Positions 47,034-58,749 of a DNA stretch of 64,000 nucleotides are shown piece by piece. The stretch covers positions 682,001-746,000 of the forward strand of contig WJXW01000004.1 in the NCBI GenBank assembly GCA_015832175.1, given 5' to 3'. The position numbers were made by a program, and so were the translations under genes. The stretch's first letter is position 1. Each line of letters starts with the position of its first letter. The stretch is from Paraphaeosphaeria minitans (lineage: Eukaryota; Ascomycota; Dothideomycetes; Pleosporales; Didymosphaeriaceae). A model generated the notes under the pieces. It was not told the origin of the DNA. It searched no databases and worked only from the letters and a program-made list of their open reading frames with translations.

Positions 47034-47705
47034 TTAACTAGTTCTCCACCCATCCAACGTCTTCAGCACAACATCATCCCCCGGTCGACACGAATATACG
47101 AGACCATACCTGTCTACCTTTTCCTGTGCACCAGGCGGCGACGGCGGCACTTCACGATGAAGATTACTCCGCAACCTCCCACCCGAGAACTTGACCAGCG
47201 CGTCGCCGAGACTGACAATGCAATGCCCTACCCGTGGACGCACACACGTCCACCCGTGCTGACAAAGCTCCTTTTTGGCCTTCGCACGGCGCCGACGATG
47301 AAGGCGGCGTCGGTGCGATGGACGGCGGGAGGCGCACTTGCAGTCCGCCCAGACGGTTGAACAGGATAGTCACGGAGCCGGAGTCTGTGTGTTCGCCGAG
47401 GGCGACGGCTGGTGACTTTGGACCCGAAACCGAATTCAAGGTAGGATGCCGTGCGTGGAAAAACTGAATCCGATCGCTCGTTCCCATTCCATCTACAATG
47501 CCCTTTCCATATCCCTCGTACCCGAAAAAGCTCCCCTGATCCGCAAAAAGTCATACTTTGTCGTATCCTCGACCGGCAGCTCAGAGAAGTCTTTCGTCGC
47601 CTGGAACAGCTGCCCAACATCCTGCAGCAATGGCTCACCAATGCCATCTTCTGTCTGGAGATCAAGATAGAAGAAGCCCAGGTCGCAGCATGCGCGTCAG
47701 CATAG
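47034..47705 (-). pseudogene. Broken 2OG-Fe(II) oxygenase
   Basis: On the minus strand, pieces of an isopenicillin-N-synthase-like oxygenase occur in order but in different frames. First is an N-terminal LGFFYLDLQ segment with FQATKDFSELP, then the iron-binding ALGEHTDSGSVTILF with GGLQVRLP, and finally the C-terminal HCIVSLGDALVKFSGG with SNLHRE and VYSCRPGDD. An in-frame stop lies just before the central part, and at least one more frame change separates GGLQV from HCIVSLGD, with no GT-AG introns to explain them. The last third retains the expected distal histidine. This is therefore a decayed paralogue of the general family to which the intact gene at 21700-22740 belongs. The two are not close copies. 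Confidence 0.75.
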
Positions 47706-48458
47706 CTCATGTTCATCAGCATCATTATGCAAGAGCTTAGCGAGGGAAATGCGTAGCAGCAGAGCGGTTGGCACGTTGGCACGTTTGTCTGGGAAACTGG
47801 AAGTTCGGCCGAGGCATGGGTGGGAAGGGACGCAGTGCGCTCAGACTGTGGCATCGTGAAGTGAAGAGCCGTGAGGCAGGATGCAATTGCCAAGTTCCAA
47901 GTGGATCGTAGAGCAATGTAGTGGAATGATTTTAGACTATGTTTGGAGAGAGAACATCGGAGGATTATGCTTCCGAGAATTGTCTGACACGAAGCTGGGG
48001 ATGTGGAGTCGTGATGGAGAAGGCGGGGTAGCTCAGGAAGGAAAGGCACTAACAGAGGAACTAATCATGACCGAGGCATCACACGATATACGACACAGAG
48101 TGACACGAATAAGATTCGAGTTATAAGCAAAGACTCCAATAACTATCCACAGATGTACTTCGTTTTCTCATCCATGAGCCATAGATCCCTATGCCAATTG
48201 CTACGCAAAAAGGCAACACCTGCCGCAGGTCGACCAACGCAGAGCGTAGGTAAAACCGCAGCAAGGTGGCAGTGAGCCTGGCCAGATGATCAAAACGAAA
48301 TGAATGTATGAACACAGTTTGATGTGACAAGGCCGACTAGGTCCAAGCTCCGAAGCGTTTCGTGACACGTACAACAAGCTCAAATGCGACCTGAGCATGT
48401 TAGTCGAGGACATATGATGGATAAGATGGTGTGCTTACCATTGGGAGGATGAAGTCAT
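47706..48458. other. Interval between pseudogene and hex-1
   Basis: The left part may contain further decayed N-terminal sequence of the oxygenase. The right part is the hex-1 3' untranslated region, including an apparent spliced intron at 48391-48438. No other gene is seen. Confidence 0.5.
48391..48438 (-). other. Probable intron in the hex-1 3' untranslated region
   Basis: Starting 20 bases past the hex-1 stop codon (minus strand), GTAAGC, an internal CTAAC branch motif and a terminal CAG delimit 48 bp, matching the length and signals of the coding introns in this window. Confidence 0.55.
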
Positions 48459-50476
48459 TTACAACCGGGAGCCGTGAACGACCTTGTAATCGACAGCCAT
48501 CTCGAGACCCTCATCGTTGATGACCAAGATGCGCACGCTGCCGCGACCGTTGTCGAAAGACTCAGTCAGGCGCTGAAGGAGGTTGCTCTGGTCAAGGATG
48601 GGAAGACCTTGTTTGACATCACCAGTCTCGGTCATGGCAACAACACGGCCATCCTCACGGATGTCAAGAACACGGTACTGCTTGAAGACAGGACCGAGCA
48701 TGTTCTGGACAACGACGGACGGGGACGGGTTGGAGATGAAGCTGGACTCCTCATGGAGCTGCTTGGTGAACAGGTCAACACCAAGGTAGCGGTGCTGGCC
48801 AGTCTGGGAGGAGGTGGTGATGCGGATTACCTGGCAAGGGCGGCCCTGGAGGATCAGGAGATCGCCAATGCGGATGTGGTGGCAGGGGACGGTGATGGTG
48901 TTGGAAGGAGCCATCTTGCGGGTGGTGACGGTCTTGCTGCTGGAGGCGGTAGAGGGACGGGCCGAAGGACGGTAGGTCGGGGCGGGAGCGGGAGCGGGAG
49001 CGCGGGGAGCAGGGGCGTGAACGTGAGTGTCACGGAAGTGGGTAGGGGCGGGAGCGGAGGTGGTAGTGTACTTCTCCTTGACTACGATGTCCTCGCGAAT
49101 GTCCTTGTGCTGAGAAGCCTTGGACGACTGGTCGTGGGAGTGGTGGTGGCGGGAACCGTGGATGGGGTGAGCGATGTGATCGGCGACCTTGTGGGCAGCT
49201 TCCTTGACACCGTGACGGAAAGAATGGTAGTGGCCTTCGTCGTCGTAATATCCCATATCACGCTTGAGCTTCTTGGGGGCTTCAACCGTGGAACGAGTAG
49301 TTTCTACTCGAACCTCCTCGCGGCGAGGGTAGCGGCTGTCGACTGGGTCAACCTCCCGACGGGATGGGTAGGTGTCGTGCTTGGCGTCGAAGGACTCCTT
49401 GCGGTAACTGGAGGACTGCTCGACGCTGGGCTGGGTGCTGAGGTTGTGGGACTCGTGTGCGTAACCACCGACGATGGGACGGGTACGCTCGCGGAATTGA
49501 CGTTCGGAGACGTCAACCTGAGTAGTAGCGTACTCGGGTTGGGCACCTTGGACTGCGTTGAAGTCGCGGTCGTAGGTCGTGGGCTGGGATGCGACGATAG
49601 GACGTTGGGATGGGTAGCTATGAGGAAGGAGAAGGTCAGCTTGGGCAGGGAAGAGAAAAGAGCGGAAAAGTGGGGCAATGCGTGTCGCTCGGACAACAAC
49701 AAAGCGGATTAGGTTAAGCACGAGCTCGTTTGGGCCAATGCATCAGGGGGCGGTGGGCGGTGGGGGGGTTGGCGGCTGATCCGCTGGCAGGCCGCGCGGT
49801 AAACAAAAGTGACTTACCGGTCTCGAGAATCGCGGTGCTCGTGGATGTCAATCTCTACACGTTCGGTGCGGCGGGACTGCTCAGGCTGTCGGTAGCGGTG
49901 CTCCTCGTGGATGTGGACTTCCTCGCGGTGCTGCTGGGGGCGGCGCTGGCGATCTTCAACAACACGGACGTCCTCGGTGAAGGTTTCGCGGCGTTCAACA
50001 GGTCGCTCAGCAGGCTGGTCGACGTGGACTGAGAAGGATTCCTGACGTTCAGAGTGACCTTCCCGTCCTGCCTTGGGTAGCTCTGCCTCTGCTTCTACCT
50101 GGACCTTTGTCGATTCCTTTACAGCGTCCTTGCTGCCGTTCTTGTAGCTGGACGGGAAGACACTGAACGGGATCGGAACTGGTGCGGTCAGCTCGCCCTC
50201 TCTCTCGCGACGCGGGTGCTGTCTCACCTCTGGCTTCAAAATCCAGGTTGGCGGAGTCGACGCGTCACTTCTAATCCCCTCAATTGAAAGGACAAGAAGC
50301 GACTGAGTGCTCCTGTGTAGAGGCAACGAAAGAAGCTGCGAGAGCCTTAAAGTCGCGACTGAGGGACGGCGATTGTGCAACTGGTGGGGTGAGTGGAGGG
50401 AGGATGAAGGCGTTTGCAGAAGAGGAGAACAGCTGTCCGTGAGATTGCCGGGGGGCCGATGAAGGCGCCGTTTCAT
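48459..50476 (-). CDS. hex1: Woronin body major protein HEX-1 with long N-terminal extension
   Basis: The C-terminal about 150 residues are unmistakable HEX-1: ITVPCHHIRIGDLLILQGRP, GQHRYLGVDLFTKQLHEESS, NPSPSVVVQNMLGPVFKQYR and AMTETGDVKQ, ending in the peroxisomal targeting signal SRL. HEX-1 has an eIF5A-like fold and crystallises inside peroxisome-derived Woronin bodies that plug septal pores after wounding. The short form would start at MGYYDDEG (Met codon 49256-49254), as in Neurospora, giving 265 residues. The reading frame continues upstream through a 200-bp intron (49817-49618) into a charged, repetitive exon (HEEHRYRQPEQ, RRETFTEDVRVVEDR), so a long form is likely. Its start is uncertain: Met at 50476 is the nearest in-frame candidate. 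Two isoforms made by alternative splicing or start choice are plausible. Confidence 0.88.
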
Positions 50477-51250
50477 ACGCTGCAGAAAAGACGAGATAAA
50501 CAAGGCCAAGCCTGATTGGGACAGCTCTGGCACGCTAGCGGCATCGCGCCTCCCCTATTCACTGCGCTGCACCACGCCCGCCCCTCTTGTTCCGCCTTTG
50601 CTGGACCCGCGACGGCTTGTGAAGCTCCACCAACCTCCAGCGCACCTCGGCGATCGCGTTGGCCAGACGATGGCCCGGAGTCGGGCACGCAATTGCCAAC
50701 AGACCGCCTGGAGGGCTCCACTGTCGTTCCCGGGAGCTCCCTTTGGCGCCTATGCAGCTGGCGACTCGCGAGTCTCACCCACCTCCGGACGGACCAGCTC
50801 ACTCGTGGTGCTTCGCGATTGGAGCTCCCTCATGCAGCCGCCGATAGTGCATCGCAGCAAGGCGGGCAGAGCCATGTCTTTCAGCTGAAAACCCCCGGCC
50901 ATTCGCCTGTCGCAGCCCTTCCAGCCTCCTCCATTGCTGTGGTTGGACCGCCTGAATGAGGCTTCTCCACGGAACGACGGCTGGACGCCTTCTGGGACCA
51001 CATCTGTTCCAGGTTCCAACTTCCAACTTCCAACTTCAAAGTGTCCGAGGTTTCCAGCGGATCACGTGCACTGACCAGTGGGCCCCCGGGCTCCCAGCCA
51101 AGCAGCAGCCCATGGCATGGCATGACCACCTGTGTCCCTCATGGTACCAGCTTAGAACTGGCCGAATCGTTCGACGCATTTTGACCCGGCGCAATCAATC
51201 TGGCAACTACAGCAGACATCCTTACTACCGGCTCCTCCTCGACATTGCCA
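50477..51250. other. Intergenic region between hex-1 and transcription factor
   Basis: The hex-1 promoter and the 3' flank of the transcription-factor gene. Overlapping ORFs on both strands (50516-51129) have no domain and contradict one another. Nothing else is seen. Confidence 0.6.
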
Positions 51251-53405
51251 TTACCACGCTAGTAGTTTCGTCATGCCGCGCACGTGTGGCCCAGCCTCCC
51301 ACTGACTCAGACTCCGAAATTCAACTTCCATGACCCTAGGGGCGACGTAGTGTATGCTGCAGTCTCGCACTTTGTTGATGTCCGCGATTGTTTCTGCCTG
51401 TTGGTCTGGATTCACACCAAGCACTCCATCCACGGCCGTCTCCTCCAGCCTCAGTATCTCCCAGGCAACCCTTCCTGCTACAACGCCGTCCCAGATGCCT
51501 TCCCGGCGCGGGAAGTCCAGCATGAGCGCGATCGCCCGACGTCGTAGAGCAGACGACTTCGCCTTGCTGACCACAAGCCACAGAGCAGATAATAAGCCAG
51601 TGTTGGACGAGAACACTGGGCGCGAGTAGGCCGGAATGTCGCTCTTTGCATCGTATTCCGGATCATTTGTGTCGGGATAATAATCGTCAGGCTGAGCCCC
51701 GGCAGGAACGCTAACGTCCGGTGGTGCCCGGAGCAGCTCGCAAGCCAATTCCAACATGGATTTCATGTCCTGCTCTTCCACACACCATTCTATCTCACGT
51801 GTCCGTTTGACCGGGTCAAATCCTTTGAAGAGCTCCAGGTAGACTCGTATCTGTTCACGAAACAGTTTAATTCCAAGTACCGAGCCGCGGTCCTCCTGTG
51901 CGGTGATGTGCGAGAAATGCGCGAGGAACTGATCCAGACGGATGCTCAGGGCATTGAACTCCCTCTGGAACACCTTATACTCACTCTGAATCCATTCCGA
52001 CGCGTCAACACCTGCTGGCGGTGGCTCCACATCAAGAGCCTGCATGAACCCGATCAACTCGTGGTACAAAGCCTCGAAAGCGTATCGTGCCTGTGCAAAT
52101 GTGACGAATCTATTCGGGGGACGACTAAAATTCCGTTTCGGTCTTTTCGCCCAGGTTTCCAACATCTCCTTGCTCATAACACCTCTAGCCTGTACGTCCA
52201 TGGTTACGAAGATAGCTCGCAAAGTCTTTAACGAAACGGGATGCACCTCGACATCATCCGTGTCGCGGTCAAGGGCCTGGTCCAGCTGATTCAAGATCTT
52301 AAGACCACTGTGCAGGTGCTCTAAAGCGGCTGCTTGGTGACCCTGGAAGCAACACAGGCAATAGAACATAACACAGACAGTCATTACATCCATCATATCG
52401 GAAATGGTTCTCTCCGTGGACGAGTTCGTCAACTCTCGGATGGCACGGTTCGATTGCTCAATGGCGAACGTAATTTGTTTATCCGTAAGATCGTCTGGCA
52501 CTACAGGCATTCGTCCGCTGATGAATTTGCGATGCAAGGCTGCGATCGCGATGATGGCGTGTCGAATTGCCGGGATAGTGTGCGAAGCTTGTAAAACTTC
52601 GAATTGCCAGAAGGCCGAGTCGAAAAAGCCCGAGAGCTGCAAGTCTTTAGCCACAGACAGGGCACAACGGCAATTGGAGGCTCACCTCAAACGCTGTTTG
52701 ATATTTGAAGAAGTGGAAGGCCTCCTGCTCCTCAATCGAGTTCATGTCCAATCCAAGAGACGGATTTAGTAGGAGTCGTGGAGGCTGGTAAACGACCGGG
52801 AGTGAAGGGTTCGCGAGCGCCGACTTATATCCATCGCACTTCCGACCAGTTGAAGTGCATCGTTGGCAACCCGGTTTCGCCTCGTCGCATTTGATCCGCC
52901 GAATTCTGCAAGCCCATCAGTCTGATTCGGACTAGAAAGCCAGTGCTGTGGTTGAATTAAGGTTTGGATTCACGGGATGACGCATCAGGATCTGTCAGGT
53001 ACGATCGATTTCCGAGGTAGTGGGACCTGCTAACGTCTTCTTGAACGCCGCTACGCCTATAGCCATGTTCCAGTGTCCTGAAAAGGCGAAAGGGGTGTGA
53101 GCGTCAAGCATGCCTCCTCCAACCGGCAGGTACTACCTGGACGCAACAGTGGCAGCATCTCGTGACGAATCGGCCTTGAAGATTGATCTTGCTGACGACA
53201 CCGCTGACAACGAAAAAGTTCAAGCTCACCTACAAGTTATACAGCCAGTCTTCGTTTTAGGTCGCCAGGCTTTCTTGCGGACATGTCCCTTGACTTTGGT
53301 CTTCTCCGACTTCTCAGGTTCCTTCTCATTGTCGACTGCCTCCACTGCACTTGGTTTCTCTACTGCTGCTGTTGCCGCCGCTGCTGAACGGGTACTTCTG
53401 GTCAT
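51251..53405 (-). CDS. Zn2Cys6 fungal transcription factor
   Basis: Three exons, 53405-53230, 52905-52686 and 52636-51251; 593 residues. The zinc cluster is assembled across the first intron: Cys55, Cys58, Cys65, Cys72, Cys75 and Cys82 give the canonical CX2CX6CX6CX2CX6C spacing (TGCITCRIRRIKCDEAK, PGCQRCTSTGRKCDGY). It is preceded by a Lys-rich nuclear-localisation-like stretch (KVKGHVRKKAWRPKTK). The rest is an all-helical fungal-specific regulatory region (ELSGFFDSAFWQFEVLQ, RHAIIAIAALHRKF, ALEHLHSGLKIL). The regulator should bind CGG-containing DNA sites. Target genes are unknown and no adjacent pathway suggests them. The first intron (324 bp) is several times longer than the others in the window. 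Confidence 0.92.
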
Positions 53406-56108
53406 TTCGTAACACGTCCTTCGTCAGGTACGACTCCTGTATGAACGAGCGGACCACTGGGAAACCGATGGATTTAACCAATGCCCCAAGCTACTGCACT
53501 GATCCAGTGTGGACTGTTCTCCGACTAGGGCGGGCCGTGGCAACGTTAGCATTCGTTCATTCGTCGGTTCGTTCAATTGCTTGGCAAAAAGGACGCGCAC
53601 CTTTCTATGAGGAGGTAAGGTTGGCTCCTGCGGCTGCCTCTTTTTTTACCCCAGTCTTTCTGTGCGCTCAGGTTATGCTAACCTTGACTTTGGAGCTTTA
53701 ATTCTAACCAACACTACTTCTATCGTTAGATTAATTCAAACTCAACTATAGCTTTATAAGTCATAGATTCTTTCTAAGTTTAGATTGCATTCAGAAGATT
53801 AGTAATTGAAAAAAGACGTTAGCTTACCCTTTATAGGCCTAGATTGGTTTCGCTAGGTCAGGGACGAGTTATGTTGACCTGAGTCCTGAGTCTTTAACGG
53901 CATTGGAAGCGCACCAGCATCACGTCAAATCCGAACAACGACAAAGTCATCCTAGACAGGCTTTACTTGATCAAATGTCTCAAACATTGCTGAACTTTAC
54001 GCGGTCAACACAGCCCCCGTGTCTTCCGTCGCCAGACCCCCGCTTGCCAACGATCATAACCTCACACGGCTTGGTCTTCGTTCTGTTCAGCCATGCAGGA
54101 GTAGCTCTGGGTATACCGTGCCTGCCGCTAGGTACCGTCCTCAGCTTTGTCGAGCTTGTCCCGGATTTGGAAGAGAACGCGAACCCTTGACTGTGTCGCC
54201 AAGCTACATCCCCGATCTGGACTTGGAGATGCTCGCTCGCAACATCACCCGATCAGTAACGGAGGGTACTTCCGGTGCAACGTGAGAACGAATACAACCT
54301 AGGGGATGTTGCGTTCAATCTCGTGCAGGGCTGAGTGTGGTTTCGGATGCTTCTGAGGAACTAATGAAACTCACCAATGCAGAAGCCAACTCTCGGATAG
54401 TTATGGACTCACCAATGCAGAAGCCAGCCCTCGAATAGTTATGGAGCTTGACAGAGTCACTTAAGAGTTGCGCTCAACACCGAGGAAGATGTGTTAGGTC
54501 CGAAGTCTACCGGAAGCTGCTTATTCGCCCCCTTCGCGTTTCGCTCTTGGGGTCCAACCCTCAGCTGGACTTTGGACCTCAAGCCGAAAGATCCTTTCCA
54601 GCTTTCAATTGTATTACGTTAAAGGAAACAATTTCCCTCGTCTTGGCTTGACCTAGCCACGCTACTTGGAACCGAAGTATAACTCAGCGTGGAGTTACGC
54701 TATAGACAGACATAGAGTCTAAATCCCGTCTGGGAAGAAGAGGCATTGGGCTCCCATTTGTGCGCAGACAAATCCGGATGTCTGAAAGTGGATCTCCAGA
54801 TGTTCTGTGTATGACATAGATTTCAGCGGATCAGCAGTTTCGCGACAAATTCCTCGTCACATTCAAGTTCGCAACTTGAAAGATTGCTTGTACCAGTCGT
54901 GATTTCCGAGTCAGGGCAGGGCAAGAACACAGGTAAGTACAAATCGCCGCTTCACAAATATATGGCTCACACTGTTCAGACGCTCACTCCCACAACAGTC
55001 GACTGACAATGTGGTGCATCGTTCCCGTGAGAAACATTCGTGACGCTCATCTAGCCCGGTCAAGGGTGAGCTGCTGTTACACAGTACCAACGAACCTTTC
55101 GGTAAGCGATCCGAATGCGTACCGCCTGACTGCATCATGCAGTACACGTTGAATCAAGACTCTCAGAATCCACACATGCATACCATTGTTCCACCGCTGC
55201 ACTATATCGACCCAAGAATCGTTTGAAAGATGAAAATACGAGATTTATTCGCGAACGTACCTGGATATTGTAGCTCCACTGGTCCGTCCTTACATTCCGA
55301 ATCATCTGCGACAAAAGCCACGTACACTCCGGCAACCGGTGTAGGGCTGGTATGCAGCGAGGCGGCGGGGCGGCGCACATGTCGCGGAAAGAGACATTTG
55401 ACACGCGAATGACATCTGTCAACTGTTGGCGGCTTGCATCATACCTCCGGCACATGAGAGATCAGAACAAAGGACAGGAACAGTCAGTACCCTCTCCGGC
55501 AGCCGCCAGTGGTCAACGACTCCTCGAGTATCGGCGGCAGGGATCGCGGCAATATGTACTCGTACTCCAAAGTTCCATTCCGGTCCCTCTTCCGGATACA
55601 CGGGTGGGTCCCTAGCAGTCATGCTTCGCCCGTTACGGGAATGCAAGGCACCGACACCCACTTCCCTTCTTGTTGAGCGGGTGACCCTGATATGCCAGTG
55701 AAGAGTTTGCCGCTGGCTGCCGTGGCCCTTGCTGGCCGTTGAGGTGAAGCTCCACCGGATATAAAACGAGATGAGGGGATGTGTGTTTGCCTGCTCTTCT
55801 TAGTTGCAGCCTGCCCTTTTAGCTAAGGGAAGTACCTGTGGTTTGTTTGCTTTCCTCATACCTTTCCAAGAAGACACAAAGACAATCCCATTGTTTTCCG
55901 AATTGCTACGCAATCTTTCACTTTGTTGTAGCAGAGGTCTTTGCCCATTTGCCTGGTCACTGCACCACACTGGAATGCTGCTATTTGAAGCGTGAAACGC
56001 TCCCACAGCCGACTCACTCGCTCACCTTCGCTCGCTCAAACCAGTATCTTCTAGGACTATCTGAGCAGCCAGAAGAACACCGGTCTTATACAGCACACTG
56101 CGCGAATC
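53406..56108. other. Gene-poor interval of 2.7 kb
   Basis: No supportable gene. A short AT-rich patch at about 53700-53830 looks like decayed repeat DNA. A 38-bp unit is duplicated in tandem at 54369-54444. The last few hundred bases form the promoter and leader of the chitinase gene. ORFs on both strands are short and domain-free. Confidence 0.6.
54369..54444. repeat. Two tandem copies of a 38-bp unit
   Basis: The unit starting ACTCACCAATGCAGAAGCCA occurs at 54369-54406 and 54407-54444 with three or four mismatches. Confidence 0.85.
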
Positions 56109-57895
56109 ATGCATTTCACTTCGTTATCAGCTGGAGCGTTGCTCCTCGCAGCTGTACATGCGCGTTTCATCATGTACTCCGATGAGTAAGTTATTCAGTA
56201 CTATTTCTCCTTCCCAAGACCAGGGACTAACCTTAGCCAGATGGCATCCTACTCGGCCTACTCAGGCCGCCGACCGGGGTGCGATTGACCATGTTGTGCT
56301 GGCCTTCGCCATGGCCAACAACACCGCTGCTTTCCAACCCAAGATCCCTATATCCACATGGCGGTCCGAATACCCCAACGCTAAGATTATGATCGCAGTC
56401 GGCGGATGGGGTGACACTATAGGTTTCTCCGAGGCAGCGAAGGACGACGCGGCAATTCAGAAGTTCGGAATAGACATCAATAGCTTGCTAGCGGCAACTG
56501 GTGCTGATGGCGTGGGTATGTCGACTCTTTCTACGATTCAAAGATACACCTGAGAGAACACCATGCTAATCGAGGTACAGATATCGATTGGGAGTACCCA
56601 GGGGGCAACGGTGCAGATTACAAGGAGACCCCCAATTCTGCGAAGACATACGAGATCGCGGCGTTCCCCAAGGTTCTCGCTGCTATTCGCAAGGCTATTG
56701 GCAAAGATAAGCTTCTGTCTATTGCCGTACCCGGAAAGAAAATCGACATGATTGCCTACACCAACGAGACTGGTCCTCTTATATGGCCCTCGGTCGATTA
56801 CATCAACGTAAGTTTCTGTTCCTCCATGTATTTCCTTCTAACTCTCCTAAGCTCATGGCCTACGATCTTATGAACCGCCGCGACACCGAAACCGCACACC
56901 ACACCAGCGTCAAGGGCGCGATCGAAGTGGTCAAGAACTACATGGCCATCGGCGCCCCTCCCTCAAAGATGAACCTCGGCTTCGCCTTCTACGCCAAATA
57001 CTTCCAGACCGCGCCGTCCAGCTCCTCCCAGTCTCCCCTCGGCATACCCATCGTCCCCGCCGAAGACGCCGCCGGCCAAGACACCCTCACCTCGGGCGCC
57101 TGGACCTTCGAGCCCGCCCACATGAACCCCGTCAACGCCACCAGCCTCGTCATCAGCCAGGACGGCACCTGCGGCCCCGAAAAGGGCACCAAGTGCGCGA
57201 CCGGATGCTGCTCCCAGTACGGCAATTGCGGCGTCACCAAGGAGCACTGCAACGGCGCGTGCCAGCACGCCTTCGGCACGGGGTGCACCGACCCCGACAT
57301 CGCGGGCTCCTGGCAGTCGGCTGCGGCTGGCGGTCTCGCGGACGAAGACGCCGGCGGCCAATACTTTCTCGATGCAGCAAACAGCTTGTTCTGGACGTGG
57401 GACACGCCTGAGTTCATTAGCCACAAGTTCAGCAAGATTGTGCGGAAGTATCAGCTCGGGGGTGCGATGGCGTGGAGCTTGGGCGAGGACAGCGCGGACT
57501 GGAGCCACATCAAGGTCATCAGTGATGAGTTGGCCAAGAGCGGGCCGTATAGTGGTGATGGCGAGGATGAGGCGGAGCTGGATGTTGCGGTTGAGGAGCC
57601 GGTTGCTGCGCCTACGCCTACGACGCTGGCGAAGGCAGTGCAGCCGACGAAGACGGCTCCTGTGATTGTTAATGTGGATGGTGGGGAGGATTTCGACGAT
57701 TTCGAGGATGCTGAGGATGCTGAGGATGCTGAGGATGCTGAGGATGCTGAGGATGCTGAGGATGAGGAGGATGCTGAGGATGAGGAGGATGCTGAAGAGG
57801 GAGATGACGATGATGACTGGGAGTGGGTATACATTGATGAGGATGGGAACGAGATCCTCGATTCGGGCGAGGGGTTCGAGGAGCTGGAGGAGTAG
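56109..57895 (+). CDS. Secreted GH18 chitinase with an internal CBM18 chitin-binding module
   Basis: Four exons, 56109-56185, 56241-56515, 56581-56807 and 56852-57895; 540 residues. The signal peptide is MHFTSLSAGALLLAAVHA. The GH18 barrel shows AKIMIAVGGWGD and the catalytic DGVDIDWEYPGG, with the acid Glu122 completed across the second intron, then LMAYDLMNRRD and GGAMAWSLGED at the last strand. A Cys-rich hevein-type CBM18 (TCGPEKGTKCATGCCSQYGN to FGTGC, about residues 296-337) sits inside the barrel, between strands, not at an end. The C-terminus (about 473-540) is a highly acidic tail of EDA repeats ending in EELEE. The enzyme cleaves chitin and should act outside the cell or at the wall. 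The acidic tail is unusual for the family. Confidence 0.92.
57711..57800. repeat. GAGGATGCT coding microsatellite in the chitinase tail
   Basis: A tandem 9-bp repeat (GAGGATGCT with GAGGAT variants) encoding EDA/EED units. Uninterrupted copies suggest recent length variability. Confidence 0.85.
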
Positions 57896-58749
57896 ACTAC
57901 AAGTAGGGATGAGCGTACGACTTGTGAGTGCCAGCATCTGGTAGGGTATCGAAGGGCCCAGCTCTGGTTCATGAAGATAGGAAAAGCCATGATCTTGCAC
58001 GATTAATGAAGACGAAGTCACAGTCACGCTTTGTAAATGTGTACACCTGCATCATAGCCATATATTATGCCCTGGGTAGAATACGACTACCGCAAGGAGA
58101 TGTCTTCAAAGTAGAGAGACGGCATGCTCTCCGTGAGTTTGGATGTTTTCCATCGGCACAGGTTCTTATTTCTGATAGGTATACCTGAGGCTTGGTTCTC
58201 TCGTGTGGTTGATTTTGACGACTCAGTGGACAAAGCTTGCGTCTCTTGCGTCGACTTGGTGAGCCCATCTCAGGCGAGTTGAAAGAGGATTCGGACAACA
58301 CACAAACGAATACCTAGATAAGGCATATGGTTACAGGTACAACGATACATAGCTAACAGTACCTAAATACCTACCCAAGCAAGCGCGGCAGTGGTTCGGG
58401 GTTTGAGGCTCCATAGGCTACCTAGTCTAGCTTGCGAGGGCCCACCCACGGGCGGTGTCCAGAGCGTCGCAGGATTGCCTATAGCGCCCACACTAAAATT
58501 TCAAACAATGGTCAGACTGCATGTAGACATGAAGCCTGTCGGAAAATCACGCAGCGCGCTCAACGAGGAAAGGCCGAGGAGGACCGGATGCTGGCTACTG
58601 CTGTACAGCGGCCCGGCCACAGCATCAACCGCGACGCTATCATAAATACGCCCACCCGGACCTTTCGAAACCCCACTCGTTGACTTCCTCTCTGCTCCCT
58701 TCCAGCCGAATCCGTCGCAACCGCTCCACCGCCGTCGTTTGAAATCGCC
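57896..58749. other. Intergenic region
   Basis: The chitinase 3' flank and the upstream region of the WW-like gene. No gene is seen; the minus-strand ORF from 59466 to 58501 is an antisense shadow of the following gene's repeats. Confidence 0.7.

Noticed and set aside
48474..49712. 412-codon plus-strand ORF opposite hex-1
   Set aside because: It is the exact antisense of the HEX-1 coding exon; its Val/Gly/Leu-rich repeats mirror codon bias on the coding strand, and it has no domain.
54019..54285. Short plus-strand ORFs in the 53.4-56.1 kb interval
   Set aside because: Two overlapping frames of similar length, neither with a domain, signal peptide or plausible splice partner.
56963..58027. 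354-codon minus-strand ORF opposite the chitinase
   Set aside because: Antisense of the GH18/CBM18 exon and its microsatellite, producing low-complexity Ile/Leu/Ser runs.
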